Assembly (NCBI GenBank): GCA_951812925.1
Contig: OX638372.1
Span: 46,374,245-46,438,244 of the forward strand
Direction of reading: 5' to 3'
Length of the DNA: 64,000 nt
Source: Calliopum simillimum
Lineage: Eukaryota; Arthropoda; Insecta; Diptera; Lauxaniidae
The notes under the pieces were generated by a model, which ran no database searches, was not told the origin of the DNA, and worked only from the letters and a program-made list of their open reading frames with translations. Each line of letters opens with the position of its first letter. Position 1 is the first letter of the stretch. Position numbers and translations under genes: made by a program. Of the stretch, positions 1-12,508 are shown piece after piece.

Positions 1-345
1 CATACACACTTAGGAAAAAGTTTCCTATAAAAAAAGTTTTCTGTAAAACGTTAGGGAAACCCAAAAAAAAATTTTTTCTAAAACAAGTCAGAAAATTAAT
101 TTTAACCCTATAACGTCTCAGAGGTACATTCAAGATACCCTGATGAAACTTTTTTGTTACTCTAGACCTTTTCTATTAACTTCCAGAAGCTACGTAACCT
201 TATGCTTAACTGTCTTTATTTATAAAAATGGATGTTTGTACGTCTGTATATCTGTATGTTCCTTATAGACTCCCAAATGGCTGGGCCGATCACCATGAAG
301 ATTTATATTCACAGGTTTTGGGTAAAGCGCGTGTTTCTGCACCAT

Positions 346-620
346 TAGTTTTTTTTTCACCCAAGGGTCCCCCAAGGATACCGGAACCAAACATTTTTTT
401 TTTTTTTTTTTTTTTCTTTTTTTTTTTTGTGTTTTGTGTTTACGCGTTTCATGACGTTTACAACATTTTAGTGGAAAACAATTTTTTCACCCAAGGCTCC
501 CCCCGTAGGATGTCAGAACCAAAAATTAAAAAAAAATTGGTCGGTTTTTTACGCGTTTCATGACTTTTTACGGCATTTTAGTTGAAAACATTTTTTCCAC
601 CCAAGGATCCCCTCTTGGAT
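346..620 (+). repeat. Diverged tandem repeat, three units of 110-131 bp
   Basis: The core CACCCAAGG followed by TCCCC occurs at about 356, 488 and 598; GCGTTTCATGAC recurs between them, with long T tracts. The reading frame through it is low-complexity and not a gene. Confidence 0.5.
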
Positions 621-1567
621 AATTCGTTTTTTCGTGTTTTCAAAAAAATCATATCATATCGCTGAAAATATTTAACGGACATGGATGAGATTTGGTATAT
701 GTATTAAGAGCTTCGGCACAAATAATATGGGAAAAATGGTCGGTACCATGCCCTTAAAAAAATGTCATATCTCTGAAACTATTTAACCCACATATTTAAA
801 TCAGACAATTAACATTCTTTGGTATAATTTAATTAGAGATGCCCAGTCTTTTATACAAGAGAAGGTGTAGCACAACGCACACCGGAAAATGCTAGTTTTG
901 AATAAAAAAAAAGTTGAAATCATAAGCTAAAATTAACACCCCAGTGAAAGACTATCGATCCATTAAATTTTTAGATAGTCTATAAATAGTTTTTTGCGAA
1001 ATAAGCATAAACATTTACTGTAGGTATCATAAACTTCATGGTTCGCAAAATATTGCAGAATGTAGAATGTGTTGATTAGATTTCGACTCTGATTTTGTTT
1101 AACAAATCAATAATTTTTTCAAATTTATAATGTCGTTAAACTGTTAACTACATACATATATGTACATTAGGCCGATTCAAAAAAAACATTTTTGGAAATT
1201 CCATGATTTCCCCCAAAAATCTAAAAGTGTGTTTGACACACAAGAGTGATTTCATTATCAAGTTTTATCCCAAATGTACTTAAGTAGTTTTAGAGTTTTA
1301 CAGATAAAGCTAGATGCACACAATATTTCAAAAAGCTTATATGGGAGTGAATTGGCGTGGAAATTAACCGATAATCTGTAGCGAATTTCATGTATTTAGC
1401 TTTAACCGTTTGACCATAGCCGTAATTTCAATAGACGGACGGTCAAATTTACCAAAAGGCTCAAAATAAAAAAAATAAAATATCAGGGAAAATTTTTGTC
1501 GACATTTGGTACCGATTGACAACCATTCATCATGAGCTTGCATTTAACGTTCACCCTAATACACATA
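621..1567. other. No gene seen; repeat fragments
   Basis: 660-790 resembles the tandem family at 4890-5300 (ATGAGATTTGGTAT, GGTCGGTACCATGCCC). A second copy of the terminal CATATATGTACATTAGG sequence of the foldback at 1568 lies at about 1,155. The rest is AT-rich and featureless. Confidence 0.4.
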
Positions 1568-2483
1568 CATATATGTACATTAGGGTGGGCCGATTTGAAA
1601 ACTGATCTCGGCTACCCCCCTATGTGAAAGTTCATTCAATTCTATGAATATTTGGCCAAGGAACTATACCTCTGCGTTCAACTTTAGTTCGGCGCATTTA
1701 TGATCGAAAATTGTACCTTTCATCAATATTTTTTTTTATTTTCATACTAAATTTTACAAATTTTTATAAAGACAAAAGTAATGTCATTATATGATTTGGC
1801 TGGTATTCTGTCAGTAATCAATTAAATTGCGTTCTGCTTACATCAAAAGTTTACTTGATGGTGTGGAATTAATGCTATATATTTAAAAAAGTGATATGGG
1901 TCAAATAGCCGATTATTATGACCGACTTTCAAAATAAACGATTCATATTTTTGGATGATGTAAAATTTTCAATCGAAAATGCGCCGAACTAAAGTTGAAC
2001 GTAGAGGCATGGTCCCTTGGGCAAATATTCATAGAATTGAATGAACTTTCAGCCTAGCTTGGAATTTTGTTTGAAAAAATTCATCCAAAAATATGAATCG
2101 TTTATTTTGAAAGTCGGTCATAATTATCGGCTATTTGACCCATATCATTTTTTTAAATCTATAGCATCAATTCCACTCTATCAAGTAAACTTTTTATGTA
2201 AACAGAACCCAATTTAATTGATTACTGACAGAATACCAGCCAAATCATATAATGACATTACTTTTGTCTTTATAAAAATTTTTAAAATTTAGTATGAAAA
2301 CAAAAAAAAATATTGATGAAAGGTACAATTTTCGATCAAAAATGCGCTGAACTAAAGTTGAACGCAGAGATATAGTTCTTTGGAAAAATATTCATAGAAT
2401 TGAATGAACTTTCACATAGGGGGGTAGCCGAGGTCGATAAAATTTCCTCCATACAATTTGGCCCACCCTAATGTACATATATG
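1568..2483. mobile_element. Long inverted-repeat (foldback) element, 916 bp
   Basis: CATATATGTACATTAGGGTG at the left is mirrored at the right end, and the arms (about 1568-1970 and 2075-2483) pair over roughly 400 bp each. The blocks around TTCGGCGCATTT, GACAAAAGTAATGTCATTAT and GGGTCAAATAGCCGAT all recur inverted. The loop holds a third, direct copy of a terminal block (GCGCCGAACTAAAGTTGAAC). No coding potential. Confidence 0.8.
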
Positions 2484-3038
2484 CAATAAAATCATTTATT
2501 TGTGATAGTGTTTATAGAAAATATTTCAAAACGCGTAGTAAAATCTAAATATTAAAAACGTTTTATATCTCATGATTGATAAATATAATAAAAAATTTGA
2601 TTTTAATAGATAGTGTTTTGCAAAACGCACACATGGGAAATTCTACTTCAATGCCAAAATTTTGCAACAATTTAACTATAGTATTTTACTAAAAATATGT
2701 CGCATCGGGCTATTAAATGATAAAGATTACAATAATTAAGACTAAACATTAAAAAGTATTAATGTGATTCGTAATCCTGAACATTTGTAGTAAATGTTTT
2801 CGTGATGCAGAATTGGTTTTTAGTCTTCAGCAAATTTGCAAATTTTGCTTGTACTAGCAAGCATTGATTAGAGAGCTTGTTGCAGAAACAATTATGTGAT
2901 AACATCGTTCGGCAGAAGATGATTATTTTGAAGATTGTTGTAAATTAATTACTTAAATTCATGTCTGCCAATTATTTGTTGCTGATTTTAAAAATGACGA
3001 CTCTTTGAATATGTAAAAAAAAAAATACTTTGTGTCTA

Positions 3039-4251
3039 GGGGAATGTCGTCAGGGTTGGGCCATTTTTTAACTTTCCTCTGTATCTGAATACTACAAAAT
3101 TATTTATTTTATTTAAAAGTGCGGACCTTTATCTGTAACATACCTTTAGGACATCTCGCTGCGATTTCGGAAAAAAGAGTTATTGACGAAACTAAAAAAA
3201 AAATGTAGTCAGGGTTGGGCCATTGTAGTCAGGGTTGGGCCACCACCAAATATCGATGAAATATGTACTAAAATAGTGTGAAATGAATATGTATGAAACT
3301 TTTTATTGTTTTTTATCCGATTACACAAAATTTCGATGAGAAATCTACATAATAACATTAATCTGAATCACAATTTGGGCATACATAGTAACTGTTTGTG
3401 AGATTGATACTTCAAGTGCACGTCTCTCTTGCATTCAATGCATGCGATTGAATTATTTCGGTTCAGACTTGTTTAGGCGTTTTCGAAGTATCGTGCATCT
3501 GTTGCTTTTTACGTAAGTCTTCGCGGTTCTCTGGGGAGGTTAAGAACGTGCTTTTCATCGGGCGGCGCCCCCGATTAGATTTCACTGTTGGCGCGGCCGC
3601 TTGCAGAGGCCCGACCAATGACAAAATCGTAGAAAGGGTAGACACATGAAACGAAGAAGTCGAACTCCGAGAAGAAGTCGATAGTTCCTCATGCGTTTCA
3701 CTCGTTGCTTTCTCGTGCTTGCCCATAGAACTCACTACTTTTCCGTTCGTGTCAACTCTGGGGGTATTCAAAACTGTAATGTTAATGTTCTGTGTTCCGA
3801 AAAACCGATTCAGTGATATTATTTTACTGATTCTAAATAAAAATTGATGTGGCCCAACCCTGACTACACGAGTGGCTCAACCCTAACGAAAAGCGTGTTT
3901 TTCGATTGCTCAATACTGCATGTGAACATGTTAAGGAATCGAATTTTCCCTTTGGGAACTTGATAATGTTCACCCCTTAATGGATATATATACTTAGTTT
4001 TTGGGTGGCATTGTTCTTTTCCAAGTTTCGAGTAATTTTTCACTGCTATTTCAAAATTTTTTGAACTATTGAAAACTACAGCAAGGCACAAAAATTTTTA
4101 CTGACAATCCCGAGAACAAGCAATGCTTAAAAAAGTTTTCTGGCATCGAGAACAATAATTCGACGCTATAACACAGATGGCAGCACGTGCCATATACGAG
4201 AAATAGCAGTGGCCCAACCCTGACAGCGGCCCAACTCTAACAACATTCCCC
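3039..4251 (-). mobile_element. pogo/Tigger-like DNA transposon, non-autonomous, copy 1
   Basis: The ends are inverted repeats beginning GGGGAATGTCGTCAGGGTTG, flanked by TA on both sides (3037-3038 and 4252-4253), the target duplication of the Tc1/mariner/pogo superfamily. The motif GTCAGGGTTGGGCCA is repeated in subterminal positions (about 3211, 3227, 3851, 4210), as transposase-binding sites often are. The interior carries, on the minus strand, a degraded transposase C-terminus (see 3463-3771). At 1,213 bp it is far shorter than an autonomous copy and lacks any DDE/D catalytic core. Confidence 0.8.
3463..3771 (-). pseudogene. Remnant of pogo/Tigger-type transposase C-terminus
   Basis: The translated fragment contains ILSLVGPLQAAAPTVKSN, GRRPMKSTFLTSPENREDL and KKQQMHD, matching the region after the catalytic core of insect Tigger-like transposases (typically PLPKA, RGRK, K-x-x-x-LTDTPEK, RKKQ). 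The frame stops after KTPKQV because an internal deletion removes the linker before the zinc finger that survives in the second copy. Degraded zinc-finger sequence can be traced to about 3405 in other frames. Confidence 0.6.
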
Positions 4252-4253
4252 TA

Positions 4254-7200
4254 CTCCCTATTTTAAAAATTTGGGTTTGCTGAAAATATAAGGAAAGTGC
4301 AAGCGGCAGACGTTTTTTGTGTTGCGTATACGAGTCATTAATTTTTTTCTCAATTTTTATGACATAGAAAAGTAAGTGACTTCATCGTCAGGCAGACTAC
4401 GTTTTTTGTAAAGATAACATCATAAAGAGTAATAATACCCATTTCTGCCATTCCAATATTGCTGCAAAAAATAACTGTAATTTTTTAAAAATGTAAAAAT
4501 AAATCACTATACTAAGTCATTTAATCGTGTCTGCCGTCAAGTGTAATAGTTCTCTTGCATGCTCTGAGCATGAATATACAAGAGACAGACGCTTTGCGTG
4601 CTGACTTTTTAAAGGCAGACGCTTTTTAGTATATTGTCATAGACCGGAGTATATTCTGCTATGGAAATGCAAGTTAGACTAAGTTGGAATTAAGATATTT
4701 TCTAAATTATAAGTCGTATAAAAAAAAACTTCAAGTCTTTTTTAAAGAAAGTTCTTAGAACTACAAAATTGTCATACTTAGTTTTTCTCTGAAACTAACC
4801 GTTAACGAGATATTTGCAAAAAAAAAAACTGTTTTTGTGACCTTTGGCTTCGAACAAAATGACTTGAGATCACAACATCTAATAAAATATACAAATGAAA
4901 TTTTGTTTGTTTGTTTGTATGTATGTTTGTTATTTATGGATTCGGAAACTAACAGACCGATTTGAATGGAATTTTCACAGTAAATATCTTGGTATTAAAA
5001 AAATCTAGGTCATACGCTAAAAAAAAACGCGGTACCACGCCCCCCTAAAAATTACTTCGTAATACCTCTGAAACTGCTAAACGCAGATAATTGAAATTTG
5101 GTACATCTGCAAAGTGCATTAGGATGAATAATTTTCCATGAAAAAGTGGGCGGTGCCACGCCGCCAATAAAATTTATTTATCATATCTCTGAAAATATTA
5201 AACGAAAATGAATGAGATTTGGTATTTATATTAAGAGTACCAGGACAAATAATGGCCAATGGAAAAATGGGCGGTACCATGCTCTTAAAAAAATGTCGTC
5301 ACCAGAAATCAAAATTCGATTAAAAAAAAATCTGCGCTATATCAGGTGATGACTAACCTTTTCTTAAGTATCAACGATGATTTAATCGCATACCGAAATT
5401 GTCATCTCTAACTAATGCCTTTAAGTCCCATTTTTCTTTATAATCCAAACAAATTAATGTTACTTTAAAAAAGTGTCTTTCACACCAATAAACAACACCG
5501 AAAAAAACTATAGATTTTATTTTGAAACTCGTACGCTCATTTGTTAAAATGACTTTACCATGCTACACCTTGGCCGTTTATATTTTGTGTAGAGATGAAA
5601 TGTAGTATGGAAGTTTATATAGAAAACCACATGTTTTTTTATTTTAATTGATATTTTGAAACAACTGGGCCTTTTTTTACTACTTCTTGACATGAAATTA
5701 CGGCTCTTTTGTAGAATCACCCATACCATGTTATTTCCACTATTTCGATATAAATCAAAAGAAATACGAATAAAGTCTGCAATAAATGACAGCAGCACAT
5801 GTCTTCTTCTTTTGTTTCAATTTAATTATGTAAACTGATGTCTTCTTGTCGGGCTTTGTGAATTTTCTTCAAGATTTATTACCCCACATTTTTTATCTTT
5901 ATATCATCAAAGAATCGGAAACAAAATCAATGCTTTTTAATGCGATTACAGGTGCGGTACTTCATTTGCACCCTTTGATATTTTTCTTATTTACTTATTA
6001 TTTATAAAAACTTTTTTGTTTTTTATTTTTTTTTTTTAGTTTTGGGTATATATTTTTTGTTGTTTGTTTGTTTGTTTAATTTTGTTCATGAGCTCTATAA
6101 CATTTTTATGTTTAATTGAACTGGTCGTGAACTTCTGAGAGTAAAAATAAACAAAGGTGAGATTAAGACTCGTGCGCCTTAAAAAAAAAAGTATATAGTC
6201 CATTAAAATTTTTTATTTACATAATTGAGGTTTTACAAACAACAACAACACCAACAAGAACAACAACAACAATATTATTTGTGGGCATGTTTACTTATAA
6301 AATTTTTTTATGATTCAAAAAAAACCATAATTATAAACATGAGTTTTTGTGGCAAATGCAACCCGCTCATTGTTAGTAAAAAGAATGCACGAAATTTTTC
6401 ATTTTATTTACATTAGTGGTTTTTTAAGTTTAAGGTTAAGTATGGTTATGGATGAGTTAATATTTGAAAATTTTTATTGAAAATAAATATCGAAATTTCT
6501 TTACTTGTGCTATATTTAGTAAATATGTATATAAATTTGGTTTTTTTATTTTGTTATAAATAGATTTCTGCGCTAATAAAATAATTGGCAAGCTGTTGAA
6601 AATGCTACCGATATACACCGATGATTTTTTATATCCAATTCTTAGTCAAATCAATGAAACATAAAGACTGATTCAGAAAAACACAGTTGGAAGAGTCAAA
6701 AAAATGGCGTCTTCTTGCTATGTCAAAACTTAAGAAGAGGTACAAAAATAAGAAATAGAAGAGAGTCGGGATCCAGTCACCAAATGTTGGTGCGTCTCAA
6801 TTGTACATACCCAGATAAGACTCAATTAGAAGTTAGTTCATGGATGCTTGGCTATGAGGAAGTCTGTGTTTTGCTAGACTGCCACACTGACACAGAAAAT
6901 ATTCTGCTGTTTCCTCTTCTTCGTTACAGAATCAACAGAATTCAATCTGAACCAATCCCATTTGGGAGAAATATTTTCTAACTGGGCAGTGTCGCATACG
7001 AAATCCTGCAACAGTCCGTATACCTTTCCAGTTCAGCATAAGTAACTGTTTTGTACTTTGTTTCGAAACTCTTGACATGAATAATTTAGATTGTCTGTTG
7101 CCCAGGGTGTCGTTCCAGCATTCTTTAACTTTTCTGTTCAGTTAATTGCTTAGGATAAATTTTATGAAACTACAAGGCGGCCCGCAGAATGGAGTAGGTC

Positions 7201-7330
7201 CAACAAGTTGTGTTGATGATCCTTTTCTAGCAAAATAATATAAAATTTCATTGCTCTCATTGCAAGAGCGCGATAATAGCAGGTCATACTCCTTTCCTGG
7301 TTATTTTTAATAAAAAAAATTTCAGCTTTT
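4254..7330. other. No gene seen; one tandem repeat stretch
   Basis: 4890-5300 holds about three units of a roughly 130-bp repeat with GGGCGGTRCCAYGC cores, related to the copies at 19300-19740. Elsewhere there are AT-rich sequence, poly-T and CAA repeats (6237-6271) only. Short open frames lack codon bias or recognisable motifs. Confidence 0.4.
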
Positions 7331-8540
7331 ATTTTTATGGGGTCGCTGATTCCAAATCTGGAAACTTTTTTTTGAAAAGTTAAAATGGCGGATCCAAAAT
7401 GGAGGAAAATTTTCTCAAAAAATTATAATAACACGATAAAGTTTTGGGCATGGGGTTTTGGAGCTCACTGATTTTTACAGTTTTTGAAAATAGTTCGCCA
7501 TTTTATGATGGCGGATAATTTTCTTAAAAAATGATGCATAAAATTTATGGCTAGGGAGTTTTTTGAGGTCGCTGATGGTGGATCCAAAATAGCGGACAGT
7601 TTTCTTAAAGAATGATTATTTTACAACAAAACTGTGGCCAGGGGGGCTTTGGACGTCAGTGGTTCCGAATTCAGAATCCATTTTATTGGAAACAAAATGG
7701 TACTCATATGAAGTTGGCTCCGTGATTTCCGAAAATCGGTCCGTTGGGAATAGTACTAGAGTTATTTCACAAAATTCGAAATAGTTATACAAAATTAGAC
7801 TAAAAATCTGAGTTCTGGAGTTCTTTTTATCTCTTTTTTGGTGAAAAACTTTTTCAGAAAAAAAATTTTTATAAAAAGTTTCTAACAAAAATAAAGTTTT
7901 GATACAGATCTGAATAATGCTCGAAGAGTTGTAAGGAAAATCCTAGTGGCATTTTTCCGAAATATTTGCACTCATCATTTTAATCGAAAATCAAAAAAAT
8001 TTTCGGTATTTTTCTAAGTATCCGAAAATGAAAATTTTATCGTAGAGGAGTTCTGATTGGAGCTCTAGGTTGCGCTCAAAGAGTTCTAAAGAAAATATTA
8101 AGTAAAATTTTTGCAAAATATTTGAAGGTACTTTTCATTTAACATTTTTACTAAGTTTCCTAAAATTACAATCACTAAAGGAGTTCTGATTGGATTTCCA
8201 GATATGGCTCAAAGAGTTCTAAATAACATATTTTTCATTTTAATCGAAAAATTATCAGTTTTTTTTTTTAAGTATCCGAATATGAAAACTTTGTCGTAGA
8301 GGAGTTCTGATTGGAGTTCTAGGTTACGCACGAAGAGTTCTAAAGTTCGCCTTTTTGGATCCACTATTTTGACTCGTGTGAAGTTGGCTCCGTGATTTTC
8401 GAAAACCGAACATTAGAAAAAATTTTCGGTTTTTTACTTAGTATCCGAAAAAGACTATTCGTAGAGAATTTCTGATTGGAGTTCCGAATAGGGCTCAAAA
8501 AGTTCTAAAGAAAATCCTAGAAACATTTTGCCGAATTATT
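7331..8540. repeat. Degenerate repeat related to the element at 62180-63402
   Basis: Repeated blocks such as GAAGTTGGCTCCGTGATTT, GTCCGTTGGGAATAGT and GAGGAGTTCTGATTGGAGTT occur several times in both full and partial form. The same blocks make up the arms of the long foldback near the right end of the window. Not coding. Confidence 0.5.
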
Positions 8541-8555
8541 TGAACTTTTAATCGA

Positions 8556-9262
8556 GGTGCCACTCCCCCTTGTCCGAGTTCGCTTAGTTATTTTTCAGAA
8601 CTGATATTTATTGATTTGAGTATTTGAGTGCAATTTGGTTGGGTTATCTCAAAAAACGCCTTCAGTATAACATTTTGAAAATTTTTCTTATATGGGAGGT
8701 ACCACGCCCTCTTTTCTGAAGTCGCCTTGTTTTTTTTAGAGCTTGCATTTATTGATTTGAGTATTTGAGTGCAATTTAGTTGGGTTATCTCAAAAACGCT
8801 TTCAGTATAGCATTTTGAAACTTTTGTTTATATGGGAGGTGCCACGCTCTCTAGTCCGAATTCGCCTGATTTTTGCTCAGAGCTTGCACTTACTATCCGT
8901 AATATTTATGTGTATTTTACTTTTGTTATTACAAGTAATAATCTTATAATTGCATTTTGAATATATTTTTTGTATGGGTGATAGGCATGTCCGTTGACCG
9001 ATTTCGCTCATTTTAAATCCCCCGAGCTAACTTTTACGACGAAGTCAGAACATCAAATTTCATTCGATTATGTTGCTCAGTTTTCCCAAAAAGTGTATTT
9101 TCACGCACACCCAGCCAGCCAACCAGCCAGCCAGACAGACGGACATGGACGGACTAAAGAGGTCCTGATCAACAATATATAAACATTTCCATACCTGCCA
9201 CGCCTCCTTCTCTGCGTTACAAACGGAAGGACAAAGTGGATATACCCTGGGTGTAGGGTATA
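8556..9262 (+). mobile_element. DINE-1/INE-1-like Helitron-type element, copy A
   Basis: About three diverged units of roughly 130 bp with a GGGAGGTRCCACGCCCTC core (8556-8900) are followed by a block with GTTGACCGATTTCGCTCA, a CCAG microsatellite, CTGATCAACAATATAT, CTCCTTCTCTGCGTTACAAA and a terminal GTGTAGGGTATAAAAA. This order and the end block resemble Drosophila DINE-1/INE-1 (DNAREP1), non-autonomous Helitrons with central tandem repeats. The family assignment rests on remembered similarity of the terminal block. Confidence 0.65.
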
Positions 9263-9266
9263 AAAA

Positions 9267-11040
9267 AACAAATATTTTAGAATAGAAATAGACTAAATTA
9301 AACTTATTTTAAGTTTCAGGAGGTAGGACCGTTTAGTTTTAATGATACACTCATTTAAACTTTGAAATTACATATTTAAGAGATTTTAGGAAGATATTTA
9401 TATTTTCTGAATTCATCAAGTTCAAAGCACGAAAACTCAAAATTGGTATTATTTCGTAATATTTTGGTATTTGAAATTTGTTAACAAGATGTTTTACTTT
9501 CAATTCGTGCAATAATATTATTATTTTGGACACATAAATTTTCAGTCTTATGACCGGCTAGCGCTCTCTTATAGACCATTGTGTGCAGTGAACCCTATTT
9601 AGATTCAATACAGGTTCTTCTAACATAGAGTCTTGCATAATGAGAAGCCCTTAAATTCTTCGTACCCAAGGTAGGTAATAACGGTCGCATCTGACCGAAT
9701 TCCCAAAAATAATAGTGTTATTGGTAGTTCAGCTTTAAGCAAAAAATTTTCGGCTATATACTTATATCCGCTAATTGCGTTTTTTTATTTTGTTCTGACA
9801 TAGTAACCCTAGGCAATAATCAGGCACTGTTCTGAACCTTTTCAGCAGAATTATCGTTAAAAGGCGTAATTAATCTTTCCTTTATATCCGTTGACATCGT
9901 GCAGTAGGGGTAACTGATTTAAAAATTCAAGCTAAACAGCACTCATTTAGTCTTCTCAGATTTAAGTACATATACTGCAGATAATGAAAAAATATTTTAA
10001 TTGCTTTTTGTGGTAAAAGTAGTTGTGAACTTCTAAGCGATGACTTTGCAGAGAACTCATGTACTCAGAAAACACACCAAGTAGCTCTCTGTTGTTGAAG
10101 GATTTTATTTTGAAAACATATGAATTTGTTTGTGTAGTTTTCTTTTCAACCAAAAATATTCCAAACAAAGAAAAAGATTCTCATACGAGGAGTATGAGTA
10201 TGTGGCGACAGACATGCACTTAGCAGAAATTAAATTGCTGCATCAAAACATAGCCATTCGACAAAAAATCAAATAAATAAAATGTCATTTGCAAACATTA
10301 AGACAACAAGGATATCCTGTTAATTTAACAAAATGAACAATTTTTTATAATACAAATAATTATTATAAAGATTAAAATATACATTACTTTTATTTCCTAA
10401 TTAGTAAAATATACCAAAAATATATGTATGCTGGATCTAGAAATTTTGATTCCGAAGAATGAATTAACACCTAAACATATAGACGGCAAACTTAAAAAGG
10501 AAAAAATACTTATAAACTATTTGAAGGTAAATATGGTGGCACCAAAATAAATAAACAGATGATATACATTAGATATAAATAGTGTGTACTTTTTCGTAAA
10601 TAAAAAAACATGTTTTTTTTTTTTCACCATTGTTTAAAGGTAAATAAAAAGTTTTTGTGATTCCAAAACAACAAAAAAAGCTTAACAACTTCGCACTTTC
10701 TTAAGTTGCGTTGCCAACTACGTTAAACAAATAGCACAACAAAAAAAAATACATTTTGGGAAAAACATAAAGAAACCACATCTCCTCACTTTACAATAAA
10801 TGGAAAAACTTTGCAAATAAAAAAATTATTTGCCAATTCAATAAAAAAAGACATAAAAATAACAGATCAGAAAAATACCAAACGATAGTAATAACGATGT
10901 TACAGAAAAAAGGTCGAAATCACAAAAAAAATGGCACATCTAAAGAAAAAACCTGTAAGAATGTTAATGGGCATGCCAATAGATAAAAACCCTACACTGC
11001 TTGGAATAAAACTTGAAACAAAAAGCCTTAAAATTAGAAT
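9267..11040. other. No feature seen
   Basis: AT-rich sequence with homopolymer tracts; no exon, RNA gene or clear repeat could be supported. Confidence 0.3.
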
Positions 11041-11049
11041 GCACCGTTT

Positions 11050-11815
11050 TGCAGTACACACACTAATCGGTATAACTATTTTGACAAAATTTATTTTTAC
11101 AGCTAAATGCATATCAAATATTTTCTCGTTATCCATTTGCATTCTTTTTCTGTTGATAAGAATGCAGGGAAACAACGAATTTTATCGTGTCATAAGTATT
11201 TTGACATCAACTTCGCATTAGTACTGTCTTACAGCAAGAATTATGATTCGAAAGATTCAAATTTATTTCGATTACTTAAAATGAGTTGAGCAAAAAATAG
11301 CAAACAAAAAAATTTTGCTCGAGTAGTGTTGCCGTATTTGTAAAAAAATTGTTTTTTTACAATAGATATGACTTCACTTAAACTTATCTGTAGAGAGAAC
11401 GCCTAGTACGATTTCAACTAGAAACATTTTGTTTGAAAGTCAATTAAATTTTGTTTCTAACGGTGTATTACTTGCTTGTTGAAATCAATTTTCAAATATT
11501 TGATTTATTGTGGTTGGAAGACAAAATTCGTTGTTTTCTTCCTTTTTTGTCAACAGAAAAAGAATGCAAATGCTCAGCACACTGCAAGTAATCGAAATAA
11601 ATTTGAATCTTTCCAATAAAAATTTTGCTGTAAAACAGAGCTTAGGCGAACTTGATGTCAAAATACTTATGACACAACCAAATTCGTAATTTCCTTTCAT
11701 TGTTGCCAACGGACAAAATATTTGGTATGCATCTAGCTGCAAAAACTGTATTTTGCCAGTTTTGAGCAATGCAACGTTCGATAGTCAAAAATAGATTTTG
11801 TCAAAATAATTATAT
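11050..11815. mobile_element. Inverted-repeat element, about 0.76 kb
   Basis: Left-arm blocks (ATTTTGACAAAATTTATTTT, GCATATCAAATATTTTCTC, TTTGCATTCTTTTTCTGTTG, AGATTCAAATTTATTTCG) recur inverted at 11550-11815. The loop of about 260 bp resembles 28,700-28,800. The overlapping open frames on both strands are by-products of the palindrome. Confidence 0.6.
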
Positions 11816-11820
11816 ATATG

Positions 11821-12508
11821 CACAGAAAAAAAAATATCGGTCAACCCAACCGATTTCAACGATAGAAATTGCACCAACCCGCAGTAAAGGTCAAATTGAC
11901 TTTGCAGTCCAGTAAATTTACTGTGAAAATAGTACAGTTACTGTTATAATGTTAAGGTACTGTGAAAAATGTTAATTTAACCTAGATTTTCGATAAAAAT
12001 TGCACCAACACGGTATTTTTGTATTTGGACCGTTGAACTCTGTAAATTTTACATTTTGCTTGGTCAAGAAACCATTCAAAGCAGTTACAGTAAAAATAAT
12101 CTTCTAGAAAGGTCAGCCAACAATTTAAACTGCAACGGTTTAATAGTTAGCACCCCAGAAGGGCTGTAACTAGCCGTTTCCAAAAAGCCGTAGAAATTGT
12201 AGGAAAAACTTTTACGGTGGCACCATTTCAAATGCCAAAATATCAGTACAACTTTAGCAAGCTTATGTTGATTTATTCTTAAACAGTGTGAGAATTTTGT
12301 GAACCTTTTAAAAACTCAACTCAAACTTTTATTCATATGAAAAAAAAAAAAAATGTATGGAACATAAAATGTACAATTGAATTCAACTGTAGAAAAGTAA
12401 AGCTGGTTCTGAAATTTTGAATAGTTGTTTTTGTTTCCTATAGAAAATTGGAAAAACTATAGAATACAAAATTTACAGTTAATTTTACCGTCAGTTTTTT
12501 TTTCTGTG
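11821..12508. mobile_element. Short-TIR element with CACAGAAAAAAA ends
   Basis: It begins CACAGAAAAAAAAATATCGG and ends in a T run followed by CTGTG. The interior repeats TACTGT/ACAGTA motifs (AGTAAATTTACTGTG, TACAGTTACTGT). It abuts inverted-repeat elements on both sides. Confidence 0.4.

Noticed and set aside
3864..4091. 75-codon minus-strand frame inside the pogo-like element
   Set aside because: It lies in the likely 5' non-coding part of the element, shows no transposase motif, and its equivalent in copy 2 is not open.
10900..11289. Overlapping frames of about 90 codons on both strands
   Set aside because: They lie in and beside an inverted-repeat element; no homology and no codon bias.
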